Origin: Thiomargarita sp. | GTDB lineage: Bacteria; Pseudomonadota; Gammaproteobacteria; Beggiatoales; Beggiatoaceae | Length of the DNA: 36,430 nucleotides | Reading direction: 5' to 3' | Assembly (NCBI GenBank): GCA_020726335.1 | Contig: DYSU01000021.1 | Location: 1-36,430 of the forward strand | Shown here: positions 27,293 to 36,430 of the stretch, piece after piece | Layout of the letters: the number at the start of each line of letters is the position of its first letter | Position numbering within the stretch: position 1 is the first letter of the stretch | The notes under the pieces: generated by a model | Databases searched by the model: none | Told to the model about the DNA's origin: nothing | What the model saw: the letters and a program-made list of their open reading frames with translations, nothing else | Translations under genes and position numbers: made by a program

Positions 27293-29676
27293 GCTTTGAC
27301 CAACGCGGCTTGAATTTCGCTGCGGCGGACGGGTTTGGTGATAAAATCGTTCATGCCCGCTTGTAGACATTTTTCTTGAAATTCATGCAAGGCGTGGGCG
27401 GTCATGGCGATGATATACGGCTGTTCCAACGGTTGTTGGCGAATTTGGCGCGTGGCTTCCAGCCCATCGATTTCAGGCATTTGAATGTCCATTAAAATCA
27501 CTTGATAACCGCGATTTTTGACGGCTGTCAAGACTTCACGGCCATTGTTGGCCACATCGGCGCGATAACCCAGCCCTTGCAAAATCAATAACGCCACTTT
27601 TTGGTTGACGATGTTGTCTTCGGCCAATAAAATGCGCAAGGGTTTAACTTCAGGTTGTGGCAATGTTTTGTGGCTGGGCGGCGTTTTTTTTGCGGGTAAG
27701 CCCAAGGTTTCTGACAAGACTTGAAACAATTTGTTTATGTTGATGGGCTTGTGTAAGTAATTGTCAAACAACAAATTATTCTCTTCTTCCTGCCATGCCA
27801 TCGAACCCAAATACACCAACAACACGATTTTCATGGATGACCATTGGGTTTGTTGTTTTATGCGTTGACACAAGAGTAAGCCGTTGATTTTAGGCATTTC
27901 CATGTCGATAAACACCAAATCATACGCCGTATTGCGCGCCAAAAAATCACTGGCAGTGCGAAAATAAGCCACTTGGAAAGGGCTGTTGGCAAATAATTGG
28001 CTGAACCAATCGCCAACATGCGGGTTATCATCCACCAAGGCAATGCGATAAGGTGTTGGGTGGCGGCCAAACGGCAAGGCTTGCTTAATCAAGCGTGCCG
28101 AAACGACGGGTGTTAAACGGACGGTAAAACTGAAATCAGACCCTTGGCCTGCTCGACTTTCAACTTCAAATTGGCCGTGCATCAGTTCACATAATTGTTT
28201 GCTGATGGTCAAGCCCAAACCTGTGCCACCATAACGGCGGGCGGTGGCGGTGTCTAATTGCTCAAAAGGATGAAACAAGCTGTGGATTTTTTCGGCAGAA
28301 ATGCCTACGCCGCTGTCACGAATCAAAAAATGTAAGGTAAGTTGTTGTAAATCTTGTTGTTTCAATGAAACGTAAATCAACACATCGCCTTTTTCGGTGA
28401 ATTTGACCGCATTGCTGAGTAAATTCAACAAAATTTGGCGCAAACGGGTCATGTCGCCAATCACCTCACGCGGCAAATCGTCGGTAAAAAAAACCAATAA
28501 ATCCAAGCCTTTGTTTGCCGCTTTGGGCATCATCAATTCCAGCGCATCTTCAATACAAGCCAATAAATCAAAGCGTTGCTGTTCCAGCTCTAATTTGCCC
28601 GCTTCGATTTTAGAAAAATCTAAAATTTCAGTCAGCAAAGCCAATAAAGTTTCACTGCTGGTTTGGATGGTTGCCGCATAGTCTTGTTGGCGCAAATCTA
28701 AATCGGTTTCCAACAGCAGTTCAGTCATGCCCACCATTGCATTCAGCGGGGTGCGAATTTCATGGCTCATGTTGGATAAAAAATTGCTTTTGGCGTGGTT
28801 GGCACAATCAGCGGCGGTTTTGGCTTGGGATAATTCGGCCACAGTCTGATTAAGGCGTTGATTAAGCTGTGATAATTCCAGATTGCGCTGTTTGAGCTGT
28901 TCGCTTAAGTGCTGTGAAGATTGGGTTTGTTGTTCAGCCACGGTTTCAGCTTGCATTTTGGCGTGGTAAAGTTGGTGCTGGCTTTGTTTGATTTGCCGAA
29001 ACCGCAAGCCAAAAAACAAGCCACTGCTGATAAACGCCACCAAAACCGTGGCCATCAGCCATAAATAGGCTTGTTTATAGGCGTGATGGGCCTGTTGCAT
29101 GGCTTGATTGGAGGTTATTATTTGATAATGCTTAAGTTCTTCTAATCCATCCAAGTTTTTTTGCTTGGTTAAAATGTCGCGGTATTCGTTGAAGATGTGT
29201 TTTTGGATGAACCAGCGGGCTTCTTGTTCATTTCCGTTAAGCAGTAAATTGATGATATGACTGCGCCATTCGGCGTATTTCATGGTCGCCAGATTGAGGC
29301 GTTCCAGTTGCCGCTGTTCTTCTTCACTTAAGGGATATTGTTCAAACTTTTCGCGCCGACTCATGAATTCACCGCCTAAATCAGTGAAATTTTGGGAAAA
29401 TTCGTCACGTTCAAAAGGGTCTTCGCTGATGATCATCGCATTGAGTGCCAATAACCGCCGCAAAAAAATGCTGTGCATCTCGATGATAAGAATCACTTTC
29501 GTGTTTTGCCGGGCAATGCGGTTAAGATGTTGTTTAACCTGTTGCATTTGTTGGTGACCAACAAAACCCATTCCCAACAACAGGCTAAACAAGGCCGTTA
29601 AAATGAAGATAATCTTCAGTTTACGGCGTATTGCTTGAGGGTGTAGCGGTTTTTGTTCATTGCGGTTTAAGAACAT
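27277..29676 (-). CDS. Hybrid sensor histidine kinase (periplasmic helical sensor, HisKA-HATPase-REC-REC)
   Basis: This is an inner-membrane hybrid kinase. I use the ATG at 29676 (799 residues); a TTG two codons upstream is also open. TM1 (about 21-41) and TM2 (about 203-224) enclose a ~160-residue, mostly helical periplasmic region that resembles four-helix-bundle sensors. A cytoplasmic coiled coil (about 230-290) leads to HisKA with H305 in SHEIRTP, HATPase with N-box N422, RDSGVGIS and [11 protein letters not shown], then REC1 with D591 in FIDMEMP and REC2 with D730 in LMDIQMP. Both receivers keep their acidic pairs and Lys. Unlike the kinase at 1789 it has no HPt domain, so a separate HPt protein would have to complete a relay. 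It lies 38 bases downstream of bamB, so readthrough from an envelope-assembly gene is likely. The signal is unknown. Confidence 0.94.
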   Translation of the reverse strand: MFLNRNEQKPLHPQAIRRKLKIIFILTALFSLLLGMGFVGHQQMQQVKQHLNRIARQNTKVILIIEMHSIFLRRLLALNAMIISEDPFERDEFSQNFTDLGGEFMSRREKFEQYPLSEEEQRQLERLNLATMKYAEWRSHIINLLLNGNEQEARWFIQKHIFNEYRDILTKQKNLDGLEELKHYQIITSNQAMQQAHHAYKQAYLWLMATVLVAFISSGLFFGLRFRQIKQSQHQLYHAKMQAETVAEQQTQSSQHLSEQLKQRNLELSQLNQRLNQTVAELSQAKTAADCANHAKSNFLSNMSHEIRTPLNAMVGMTELLLETDLDLRQQDYAATIQTSSETLLALLTEILDFSKIEAGKLELEQQRFDLLACIEDALELMMPKAANKGLDLLVFFTDDLPREVIGDMTRLRQILLNLLSNAVKFTEKGDVLIYVSLKQQDLQQLTLHFLIRDSGVGISAEKIHSLFHPFEQLDTATARRYGGTGLGLTISKQLCELMHGQFEVESRAGQGSDFSFTVRLTPVVSARLIKQALPFGRHPTPYRIALVDDNPHVGDWFSQLFANSPFQVAYFRTASDFLARNTAYDLVFIDMEMPKINGLLLCQRIKQQTQWSSMKIVLLVYLGSMAWQEEENNLLFDNYLHKPININKLFQVLSETLGLPAKKTPPSHKTLPQPEVKPLRILLAEDNIVNQKVALLILQGLGYRADVANNGREVLTAVKNRGYQVILMDIQMPEIDGLEATRQIRQQPLEQPYIIAMTAHALHEFQEKCLQAGMNDFITKPVRRSEIQAALVKAQASK

Positions 29677-29714
29677 CAGCAAGCCGTGCGAGATTATGCG
29701 TTAAGACCATACAC

Positions 29715-30854
29715 TCAAGGCTGTTGAATATAAAATAATCGTCCACGGTTATTTAAGGCCAACAACCCCTGTTCTGTCGCCTGTAGGCGGGTGCGTATCC
29801 CTTCTTTTTCAGTGGCGATGCGGGCAATTATTTTGCCATCTTTGCTGTCCAGCCAGTGAATATAACCTTGATAATCAGCAACCACTAAATAATCGCCTGT
29901 TTTTGTTGGCGCGCTCAAAGACCGTCCTGCCAAATCTTCTTGTTTCCACAAACTGTTGCCTGTCTCCTTGTCCAATGCCCAAAGATGACTTTTTTCATCG
30001 CTCAAATAAATGGCTTGGCTGTCCATCGCCAAGCCCGTGTAGGTGGCATGTTGGCGCGACCAGCGTATTTCACTGTTGTATAAATTCAACGCCATGGTCT
30101 GCCCTTGATAACTGGAAACGTATAAAATTTCTTTGTCCAACAACAGTTCGGCATCCAAATCCACCATCCGTTCTAAATCTGTGCGCCCGCGTGGTTCTTC
30201 GATTTGTCGTTCCCACAACACTTTGCCGTTGACCCCGTTTATCGCCACCAGCCAACCGCTGTCAAAACCGCTGATGACTGCGCCATCAACCAAAATCGGC
30301 GCGCTGTTGCCGCGCAAACTCAAAGCAGGCACATCGCGGTCATAAATCCACAGCCTTTCCCCTGTGCCGCTGTTAAAGCCTGCAACCCGTCCATCAACGG
30401 TGCGCACCGCGATTAATCCGTTGCTGATTTTAGGTTGGCTCAATATTTCGCTGGAGGCTTGCGCCTGCCATTTTTGTTCGCCATTGCTTTCATTCAAAGC
30501 CAACAGTTCGCCATCTTCAGTGCCGACTAAAATCAAACCTTCGCCAATGCCCGCGCTGCTGGTCAACGCCTTGTGGGTTTGCGTATGCCACAGCCGTTCA
30601 CCGTTGCTCAGGCGATACGCGCCGACTTCGCCTTCAGGGGTGAGGAGAATGACTTTGTCATTGACAATCTGCGGCACCAGCTCCAAATAGCTGTCGGCTA
30701 TTTTTGCGCCCGTGTCAATCTGCCAGGGTATACGGGGTTTAAATTTTTCGGTTATCGCGCTCAACGCTTTGGGCGGCTCACCCATTGGCTGGTCTTTGAC
30801 ACTGCCGCAAGCAGTTAATAACACTGATAATAACAGCCACCATGCTTTATTCAT
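29715..30854 (-). CDS. bamB: Outer membrane protein assembly factor BamB
   Basis: BamB is the propeller lipoprotein of the BAM complex that inserts beta-barrel proteins, including secretins and porins, into the outer membrane. The 379-residue protein has a signal peptide ending in LLTAC (C16) and about eight PQQ-like repeats with phrases such as GERLWHTQT, GEQKWQAQA and GNSLWKQED. The family-specific segment VPALSLRGNSAPIL, followed by GRTDLERMVDLD, is present and separates it from other PQQ propellers. A good GAGGA ribosome binding site lies before the ATG. The usual neighbours hisS, yfgM and der are missing; instead a coiled-coil protein gene precedes it by 27 bases and a histidine kinase follows. 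Confidence 0.97.
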   Translation of the reverse strand: MNKAWWLLLSVLLTACGSVKDQPMGEPPKALSAITEKFKPRIPWQIDTGAKIADSYLELVPQIVNDKVILLTPEGEVGAYRLSNGERLWHTQTHKALTSSAGIGEGLILVGTEDGELLALNESNGEQKWQAQASSEILSQPKISNGLIAVRTVDGRVAGFNSGTGERLWIYDRDVPALSLRGNSAPILVDGAVISGFDSGWLVAINGVNGKVLWERQIEEPRGRTDLERMVDLDAELLLDKEILYVSSYQGQTMALNLYNSEIRWSRQHATYTGLAMDSQAIYLSDEKSHLWALDKETGNSLWKQEDLAGRSLSAPTKTGDYLVVADYQGYIHWLDSKDGKIIARIATEKEGIRTRLQATEQGLLALNNRGRLFYIQQP

Positions 30855-30881
30855 CGCTTGTTCCTCACCCGTATAATAAGT

Positions 30882-31337
30882 TCATTGCAACAGCCACACT
30901 ATGGAAACAACGCCGATAAACAGGGTCATCACAATTGCGCCAATCATCAGCCATTTGTATTCATCATACACATCATTGAGTTGCACCGCTTGTTGCCGAT
31001 TGTTGGCAAACTCAATCGCTTTATCGCGCTCCAAACGCAACAGTGCAATTTCTCGATCGGTCTCTCGTCGCATTTTTTGGATTTTTTCACGCAGTATGTG
31101 TTCTTCGGCTTCTTTTCGTTCAATAATTTGATGCAGTTGTTGTTGCAACAGTTCATTGTTGTGTTGTCTTTCGACAATTTCATCTTTTTCAACACAAATT
31201 TTAGCCAGGGTTTCTTGCAGGCGTTTTTTAGTCAGCATCAAATCATTGATACGTTCTCTGGCATCTTTTTGTTCCAACTCTAACTCATTGATTCTTGCCA
31301 GTAATTTCAGGGTTTGATGTTCTAACTGCTCATTCAT
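30882..31337 (-). CDS. Tail-anchored coiled-coil protein, function unknown
   Basis: I do not recognise a family. The 151-residue protein is almost entirely a charged, Leu/Glu/Arg-rich coiled coil (about 5-120) followed by one C-terminal TM (about 129-149, LMIGAIVMTLFIGVVSIVWLL). It has no signal peptide, so the coiled coil should be cytoplasmic and anchored by its tail. An AGGA site 8 bases before the ATG supports translation. It sits directly upstream of bamB, where hisS-yfgM is usual; YfgM has the opposite layout (N-terminal TM with a periplasmic TPR domain), so it is not a YfgM homologue. Confidence 0.8.
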   Translation of the reverse strand: MNEQLEHQTLKLLARINELELEQKDARERINDLMLTKKRLQETLAKICVEKDEIVERQHNNELLQQQLHQIIERKEAEEHILREKIQKMRRETDREIALLRLERDKAIEFANNRQQAVQLNDVYDEYKWLMIGAIVMTLFIGVVSIVWLLQ

Positions 31338-31420
31338 TGATAAAATCCTGCAATATAGGCTTGCTGATTGGCAAAAAATCTTAACGAAAACGCCGTATTA
31401 TTCCATCAGTTACCTTAAGT

Positions 31421-33943
31421 TTACGCCAAAGTTTGCAAGCGGTACAGTATATCCAAAGCTTGTTTTGGGTTGATGTCGTCCAGATTCAATTGTTTTAATG
31501 CTGTTTGAACGGCACATTCGGTTGGTTTAGATTCGGCCACAAGTTCAGTGGGCGGTGGTGCGCGATTTTCTAAAGCCTGCAAGCGCACTTTGGCATGGTG
31601 CAACAAAACCTGCGGCACACCTGCCAACGCCGCCACTTGCAAACCATAACTTTTGCTGGCCGCACCGTGTTTGACTTGGTGCAAAAACACCAATTGTTCG
31701 TTGTCTTCAATAGCATCCACATGTACATTGCGGATATTAGCATGTTGTGTGGCCAATTGGGTTAATTCAAAATAATGGGTGGCAAACAACGTCAACGCGC
31801 CAAGCTCTTTGGCCAAATAATCGGCACACGCCCATGCCAAGGCCATGCCATCAAACGTGCCTGTGCCACGCCCCACTTCATCCATCAACACCAAGCTGTT
31901 GGGCGTGGCATTGTGCAAAATATTAGCGGTTTCAGTCATTTCCACCATAAACGTCGATTGCCCGCCCGCCAAATCATCGCTGGCACCGATGCGGGTAAAC
32001 ACACGGTCAATCACCCCGATGGCCGCTTGCTGAGCAGGCACAAAACTGCCCATATGAGCCAAAATCACAATCAACGCAATTTGGCGCATATACACCGATT
32101 TTCCCCCCATATTAGGGCCGGTGATCAACAACAAACTGTGCTGGTCATCCAACAACACATCATTGGGCGTGAACGGGGTTTGCGCCAAAGTTTCCACCAC
32201 CAAATGCCGCCCTTGCACAATCTCAATGCCACGCTGTTGATGCAACACAGGCGACGACAAATTCAACTGCGCCGCCCGTTCAGCAAAATTGCTCAACACA
32301 TCCAAAACCGCCAGCGCATCCGCAGTTTGTTGTAAGTCTTTGACATGGCTCGACAATTGATTAAGCAAATCGTCATACAACTGTTTTTCGCGTTGCAAAG
32401 CGCGCTCTTTCGCGCTCAACACTTTGTCTTCAAAATCTTTCAATTCAGGCGTGATATACCGCTCAGCCATTTTCAACGTTTGGCGGCGAATGTAGTGTTC
32501 AGGCACGTCTGGGCTGTGAATTTTGCTGATTTCGATATAATAGCCGTGAACCCGATTATAGCCCACTTTCAAGTTGTGCAAGCCCGTGCGCTGGCGTTCG
32601 CGCTGTTCCAAATCGGTCAAAAATGCTTGCGCATGGTCGCTCAGTTGTTGCAATTCATCCAGCTCGGTGTCATAACCTGCGGCAATCACATGGCCATCCC
32701 GAATTTGCGGCGCAGGCGTTTCTAAAATCGCCCGTTGCAACAGCAAAAATAATTCAATGTAATCAGGGATTTTCGCCCGTGTCTGTGCCAACAATGGTGT
32801 GTCCAACGCGCTCAAATCTGTTTGCAATTCAGGCAAAGTTTCCAGCGCGGTGCGCATCACACACAAATCACGCGGCCTTGCGGTTTTGAGCGCAATGCGG
32901 CTGACAATGCGCTCAATGTCACCGATGCGCCGCAAATATTTTTGTAAATTCTTAACCCGTTCAATCTGTTGCGTTAATTGTTTGACCGCCGTATAACGTT
33001 GATTTAATTGTGTTTGATCACGCAACGGCTGATGCAACCAGCGATAAAACAAGCGTCCGCCCATGGGATTGGCACAATGGTTCATCACTTGCGCCAAGGT
33101 GTGTTGGCAGTTGCCGTGAAAGCTTTGGTCTAATTCCAGATTGCGCCGACTGATGGCATCCAAAATAATGTAATCTTCATAACGCTCAACTTTAATCGCT
33201 TGAATATGCGGCAACGCGGCGCGCTGGGTGTCTTTGGCATATTGCAACAAACAACCCGCCGCACCAATCGCCGCCGTCAAATGTTCACAGCCAAAGCCGT
33301 GCAAATTTTGCGTGGCAAATTGTTGACACAACAAGCGTTTGCCTGTTTTGTGGTCAAAATACCAATCGGGTTGTTTGCGCGGGTTATGGCCTAAATCCCA
33401 GCCCGCCGATTCAGGCAACAGCAATTCGGCAGGTTGCAAGCGGTGCAATTGGGTACGCAATTGTTGTTCGTCATTGACTTCGGTCAGATGAAAACGACCA
33501 CTGCTTAAATCCAACCATGCGATGCCGATGGTTTTGTCTTGGCAAATGGCGACCAACAAGCGGTCAGCACGTTCGGGCAACAAGGCTTCATCGGTCAGCG
33601 TGCCGGGGGTGACAATGCGGGTGACAGCGCGTTCAACCAGCGTTTTGCTTTGGCTGACATCGCCGATTTGTTCACAAATCGCCACCGATTCGCCCAATTT
33701 CACCAGCTTGGCCAAATAGCCGTCCACCGCATGATAAGGCACGCCCGCCATCGGAATCGGCTCACCTTGGCTTTTGCCGCGTGCGGTTAAGGTGATGTCC
33801 AGCAATTTGGCCGCTTTTTTGGCATCGTCAAAAAACAGTTCATAAAAATCACCCATGCGATAAAACAGCAAAATATCAGGGTGTTGCGCCTTGATGAGCC
33901 GATATTGTTGCATCATCGGCGTATGAGCCGTTTCATCGCTCAT
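31421..33943 (-). CDS. mutS: DNA mismatch repair protein MutS
   Basis: MutS recognises mismatches and small loops and recruits MutL using ATP. I start it at ATG 33943 (840 residues), because this ATG overlaps the preceding stop as ATGA and the protein then begins close to the conserved TPMMQQY; a start 14 codons upstream lies inside the neighbouring gene. Mismatch-contacting F33-Y-E35 lies in MGDFYELFF. Connector, lever and clamp domains follow, then the ATPase with Walker A GPNMGGKS (609-616), the [12 protein letters not shown] motif and FATHYFELT. The end [15 protein letters not shown] is typical. It is translationally coupled to a protoporphyrinogen-oxidase-like gene, an unusual partner. 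Confidence 0.98.
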   Translation of the reverse strand: MSDETAHTPMMQQYRLIKAQHPDILLFYRMGDFYELFFDDAKKAAKLLDITLTARGKSQGEPIPMAGVPYHAVDGYLAKLVKLGESVAICEQIGDVSQSKTLVERAVTRIVTPGTLTDEALLPERADRLLVAICQDKTIGIAWLDLSSGRFHLTEVNDEQQLRTQLHRLQPAELLLPESAGWDLGHNPRKQPDWYFDHKTGKRLLCQQFATQNLHGFGCEHLTAAIGAAGCLLQYAKDTQRAALPHIQAIKVERYEDYIILDAISRRNLELDQSFHGNCQHTLAQVMNHCANPMGGRLFYRWLHQPLRDQTQLNQRYTAVKQLTQQIERVKNLQKYLRRIGDIERIVSRIALKTARPRDLCVMRTALETLPELQTDLSALDTPLLAQTRAKIPDYIELFLLLQRAILETPAPQIRDGHVIAAGYDTELDELQQLSDHAQAFLTDLEQRERQRTGLHNLKVGYNRVHGYYIEISKIHSPDVPEHYIRRQTLKMAERYITPELKDFEDKVLSAKERALQREKQLYDDLLNQLSSHVKDLQQTADALAVLDVLSNFAERAAQLNLSSPVLHQQRGIEIVQGRHLVVETLAQTPFTPNDVLLDDQHSLLLITGPNMGGKSVYMRQIALIVILAHMGSFVPAQQAAIGVIDRVFTRIGASDDLAGGQSTFMVEMTETANILHNATPNSLVLMDEVGRGTGTFDGMALAWACADYLAKELGALTLFATHYFELTQLATQHANIRNVHVDAIEDNEQLVFLHQVKHGAASKSYGLQVAALAGVPQVLLHHAKVRLQALENRAPPPTELVAESKPTECAVQTALKQLNLDDINPKQALDILYRLQTLA

Positions 33944-35160
33944 GCCGTTAAGCGGCGAAATTCTTGATGACTGCGCAACAAACAATCTTCCACCGAAAAC
34001 CCGTTGAAATAATTGCCGATTAATCCCAAAGGTTGCGAGGCCAACAGCGCATCCACTTGGCTGATTAACGCGCTGTGATTTAATTTTGGGCTGGGCAAAT
34101 GATTGGTTTTTTCAACCCAGTGAGCCAAATTTTGTTCGCTCACCCCCAAAACTTGGGCGATTTTTTGCCGCTTTTGCGCCACACTCAAACCCAACGGTTT
34201 GAAATGGAAGGTAAAACCGCGCCATGCTTCATCGACGATATAATCGCGTGCCACCACTGAATAAAACACGTCATCGTGGGCGATGATGCCTGCCAGCGGT
34301 TTGAGTGAAATCGCTTCTTTGGCGATACAAACGCCCATGCTTTCTACGCTAACATAGCGAATTTGCTTCAGCAGGTTGGATAAGTCGGGCGCAAACTGTA
34401 GCAATTGGGCAGCGATTTGTACGGGCGTGGCCAACACCAAATGCCGACATTGCAAAGTCTGTTGTTCACCTTGGTGGTTAATTGAGAGGGCATAGCCTTG
34501 CGCCTGTGGCTGTATTGTTTGCACAGAGCTGTTGGTCAGCACCAACGCACCCGATTGTTGGGCAAGGGTGTCGGTGATGGTTTGTAACCCATTGGCAAGC
34601 GTGAAATTTTTAGCCACGCTTTTGTCGCGTGGTTTTTTCTTGAATAAAATATCGGCGGGTAATTCGTCCACGGATTGACAGGCCACTGCACTGAAAGCCG
34701 CACCAAACAATTGACGGTAATTTTTTTCACCCAGCACTTGGCTGTAATATTGACGCACAGTTTTGCCCGCTTTTTGGCTGTTGAATAGCCGTGGCATGGC
34801 GCGCAATAATGCAGGCCAAGACAGTTGAGACAGAACGCTTTTTAATTGATGGGCTGTCCAGATTGGATATAAACCGGTTTTTTTTGGCACAAGCTGTTGA
34901 GATAATTGATAATGTTGCAATAGTTTCAACAACTGTCCATAAGAATTAAAACAACTGTGGGTGCCTAATTCCAGCCAAAATTGGCCGCATGGCGCAAAAT
35001 GATGGCTGTGAACACTGCCACCTGTTTGGGCGTTTTGCTCTAAAACCAAGGTGGTGAAATTTTGTTGTCGACAATAATGGGCAAAACTTAACCCGCTGAT
35101 GCCTGCGCCGATGATGATAAAATCGTGGTGTTTGTCCATAATGATTGTGCTTTTGTTCAT
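33940..35160 (-). CDS. FAD-dependent protoporphyrinogen-oxidase-like / amine-oxidase-superfamily protein
   Basis: The 406-residue flavoprotein has an N-terminal FAD-binding fold ([16 protein letters not shown], about 15-30, then an acidic residue in [14 protein letters not shown]). Its mid and C-terminal parts match oxygen-dependent protoporphyrinogen oxidases: [19 protein letters not shown], the single-residue spacing around [12 protein letters not shown], and the terminal FAD-contacting [19 protein letters not shown]. The family oxidises protoporphyrinogen IX to protoporphyrin IX in haem synthesis. Another amine-oxidase-type substrate is possible, so I give no symbol. Start is uncertain: ATG 35160 has an AGGCGG very close (3 bases), and ATG 35139 has no clear site. 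Its stop overlaps the mutS start. Confidence 0.85.
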   Translation of the reverse strand: MNKSTIIMDKHHDFIIIGAGISGLSFAHYCRQQNFTTLVLEQNAQTGGSVHSHHFAPCGQFWLELGTHSCFNSYGQLLKLLQHYQLSQQLVPKKTGLYPIWTAHQLKSVLSQLSWPALLRAMPRLFNSQKAGKTVRQYYSQVLGEKNYRQLFGAAFSAVACQSVDELPADILFKKKPRDKSVAKNFTLANGLQTITDTLAQQSGALVLTNSSVQTIQPQAQGYALSINHQGEQQTLQCRHLVLATPVQIAAQLLQFAPDLSNLLKQIRYVSVESMGVCIAKEAISLKPLAGIIAHDDVFYSVVARDYIVDEAWRGFTFHFKPLGLSVAQKRQKIAQVLGVSEQNLAHWVEKTNHLPSPKLNHSALISQVDALLASQPLGLIGNYFNGFSVEDCLLRSHQEFRRLTA

Positions 35161-35211
35161 TGACCGCCTATTATATACTTTTAACCTTCAAACAAACACT
35201 GGAGCAAAATC
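35161..35211. promoter_or_regulatory. Short divergent promoter region
   Basis: Only 51 bases separate the divergent oxidase and DUF4845 genes. TATAAT on the - strand (35170-35175) and TATACT on the + strand (35174-35179) overlap, each a near-consensus -10 box with only weak -35 matches. The GGAG at 35201-35204 is the ribosome binding site of the + strand gene. If the - strand -10 is used, the oxidase mRNA would be nearly leaderless, or would start at the later ATG. Confidence 0.4.
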
Positions 35212-35607
35212 ATGTTGTCTTTGACCAAAAAACAAGCGGGGCTGACTTTATGGAGTTTGTCTTTTCTGTTGTTAATTTTAGCCTTCAGCGTGTTGAGCGT
35301 GTTGCGCATTATGCCTTTTTACACGGAATATGCGGCCATTGTTCGTTCGGTCAATCAAGTGAAAACGTCGGGCGCGTCAGATTCTATCACTGGTTTGAAA
35401 AACCAATTGCTGGAGAAATTTTATCACAACGATGTGCGGCAAATTGATGCCAGCAATATAGACCAATTTATCACGATTAAAGCCAACACCGCAGGCAAAG
35501 TATTGACCTTGAATTACACCCGCATGGCGGCTGTGCCGCTGTTGGAATTGGCGTTTGATAATTTGTATTATGCCGTGGTGTTTAATCAAACTTATATGTT
35601 GAATTAA
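35212..35607 (+). CDS. DUF4845-family small membrane protein preceding RNase III
   Basis: The 131-residue protein has an N-terminal TM (about 11-31) preceded by KKQAGLTLWSL, then a small alpha/beta domain with the MPFYTEYAAI phrase typical of DUF4845. The family is found in gammaproteobacteria between lepB and rnc; its function is not known. It has a good GGAG ribosome binding site, and rnc starts 2 bases after its stop, so the conserved pair is kept. The usual upstream lepA-lepB genes are replaced by a divergent flavoprotein gene. Confidence 0.88.
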   Translation: MLSLTKKQAGLTLWSLSFLLLILAFSVLSVLRIMPFYTEYAAIVRSVNQVKTSGASDSITGLKNQLLEKFYHNDVRQIDASNIDQFITIKANTAGKVLTLNYTRMAAVPLLELAFDNLYYAVVFNQTYMLN

Positions 35608-35609
35608 TT

Positions 35610-36296
35610 GTGACAAAACAATATATTAATCAATACACTTTGCTACAACAGCAATTGAATTACCACTTTAAACAAACGGATTTTTTAATCCAAGCTTTGA
35701 CGCATCGCAGTGTTGGCGCGCAAAACAACGAACGTTTGGAATTTTTAGGCGATGCCTTGCTCAGTCATGTGGTGGCGGAAATTTTATATCAAAAATATCC
35801 CCACGCCAAAGAAGGCCAGCTCACCCGTTTGCGCGCCTGTTTGGTCAAAGGTGAAACGTTGGCCGACATCGCCCGCCAGTTGGATTTAGGCCAGTATGTT
35901 CAATTGGGTGCGGGGGAACTCAAAAGCGGTGGTTGGCGGCGGGATTCGATTTTAGCCGATGGGGTTGAAGCTTTGATTGGTGCGGTGTATTTGGATGCAG
36001 GCATGGAAGCCTGTCAACAATTGATTCAACACTTGTGGTGGCAACGCATTGACGAATTATCCCACGAAGATGCGTTCAAAGATGCCAAAACCCAATTACA
36101 AGAAAAACTGCAAGCCGAAGGCAAAAACTTGCCTGTCTATGACATCATCCTGACCACAGGCCAAGCGCATGAACAAGAATTTCATGTCCGATGTCAGATT
36201 GAAGGCATGGCCGAAACGATTGAAGCCAAAGACAACAGTCGACGCAAAGCAGAGCAGAAAGCAGCGGCTAAGATGTTAAAACTATTAACAATTTAA
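35610..36296 (+). CDS. rnc: Ribonuclease III
   Basis: RNase III cuts double-stranded RNA, maturing rRNA precursors and many mRNAs. The 228-residue protein has the expected length. The catalytic domain carries the signature NERLEFLGDALL with E44 and D48, and D117 and E120 in ADGVEALIGAVYLD. A double-stranded RNA-binding domain follows (about 155-226), with DAKTQLQEKLQ at its start and SRRKAEQKAAAKML at its end. It starts with GTG, 2 bases after the DUF4845 stop, implying coupling. era, which normally follows and overlaps, is not here. Confidence 0.98.
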   Translation: MTKQYINQYTLLQQQLNYHFKQTDFLIQALTHRSVGAQNNERLEFLGDALLSHVVAEILYQKYPHAKEGQLTRLRACLVKGETLADIARQLDLGQYVQLGAGELKSGGWRRDSILADGVEALIGAVYLDAGMEACQQLIQHLWWQRIDELSHEDAFKDAKTQLQEKLQAEGKNLPVYDIILTTGQAHEQEFHVRCQIEGMAETIEAKDNSRRKAEQKAAAKMLKLLTI

Positions 36297-36323
36297 CGAA
36301 CTTTTATTTTTTGGAGCTGACCC

Positions 36324-36392
36324 ATGAAAACCGCAGGACAATTATTGACCGCCAAAGGTCACGATGTATGGCAATTATTGATTTTATCTTGA
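36324..36392 (+). pseudogene. Interrupted start of a CBS-domain protein gene
   Basis: A strong GGAG ribosome binding site (36313-36316), 7 bases before ATG 36324, opens a frame reading MKTAGQLLTAKGHDVW, which closely resembles the N-terminus of small proteobacterial proteins of two CBS domains (these usually continue with S-I-x-P-D). Here six unrelated codons and a TGA follow, and no other frame restores the family sequence before the window ends. From about 36371 the DNA becomes strikingly AT-rich, with a TATAAT at 36393-36398. I infer the gene is cut by an insertion or rearrangement beginning there; a genuine 22-residue peptide is the alternative. Confidence 0.55.
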
Positions 36393-36430
36393 TATAATAT
36401 TATGCTGATTTAATCATTTTGTTTTGAAGT

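Noticed and set aside
33944-33985. Longer mutS start 14 codons upstream
   Set aside because: It lies wholly inside the preceding gene, and the ATGA-coupled start gives the family-typical N-terminus.

Overview
The window looks like a piece of a gammaproteobacterial chromosome. Four things support this: the mrcA gene transcribed away from pilMNOPQ, a BamB lipoprotein, a DUF4845-rnc pair, and many small lipoproteins with proteobacterial lipoboxes. The many c-di-GMP and hybrid-kinase genes and strongly TTG-rich leucine codons would fit a Thiotrichales/Beggiatoaceae-like lineage, but that placement is only a guess. Genes are densely packed, no gap exceeds 300 bases, and I see no rRNA, tRNA, CRISPR array or complete mobile element.

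Left part (1-9478, all + strand). The tail of an EAL phosphodiesterase gene is followed by dapB (lysine and peptidoglycan precursor synthesis). Next comes a tight signalling run: a BarA-like hybrid histidine kinase, a receiver protein carrying a degenerate kinase domain, and a CHASE2-GGDEF-EAL protein with a broken GGDEF motif. sbcD follows 4 bases later. Three domains in this run lack key residues (first receiver of the hybrid kinase, kinase core of the middle protein, GGDEF of the third), so it looks like a rewired relay ending in c-di-GMP breakdown.

Centre (9495-23026). On the - strand are mrcA (PBP1A), plsY (acyl-phosphate:glycerol-3-phosphate acyltransferase) and an unknown TolB-like propeller lipoprotein. 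Diverging from mrcA is the type IV pilus alignment operon pilM-N-O-P-Q, with overlapping or very short junctions. Directly behind pilQ, where aroK-aroB is usual in relatives, sits a 4.3-kb gene for a lipoprotein of about 13 tandem bacterial Ig-like repeats with a calcium-loop-like C-terminus. This is the most striking locus here.

Right-centre (23192-31337). A SulP anion transporter carries an unusual ~130-residue coiled-coil/beta insertion and a STAS domain. It converges, with a 45-base coding overlap, on rsmH. An ABC-3 metal permease without its partner genes then converges (16-base overlap) on a second hybrid histidine kinase, which lies downstream of bamB and a tail-anchored coiled-coil protein of unknown role.

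Right end (31421-36430). mutS is coupled by an ATGA overlap to a protoporphyrinogen-oxidase-like flavoprotein. Divergent from that are DUF4845 and rnc. After rnc a good ribosome binding site and the first ~16 codons of a CBS-domain gene run abruptly into AT-rich non-coding sequence, suggesting an insertion or rearrangement that starts at the window edge. Several normally stable gene neighbourhoods (dcw cluster, lepB-rnc-era, hisS-bamB-der, sbcDC, znuABC) are broken up here.
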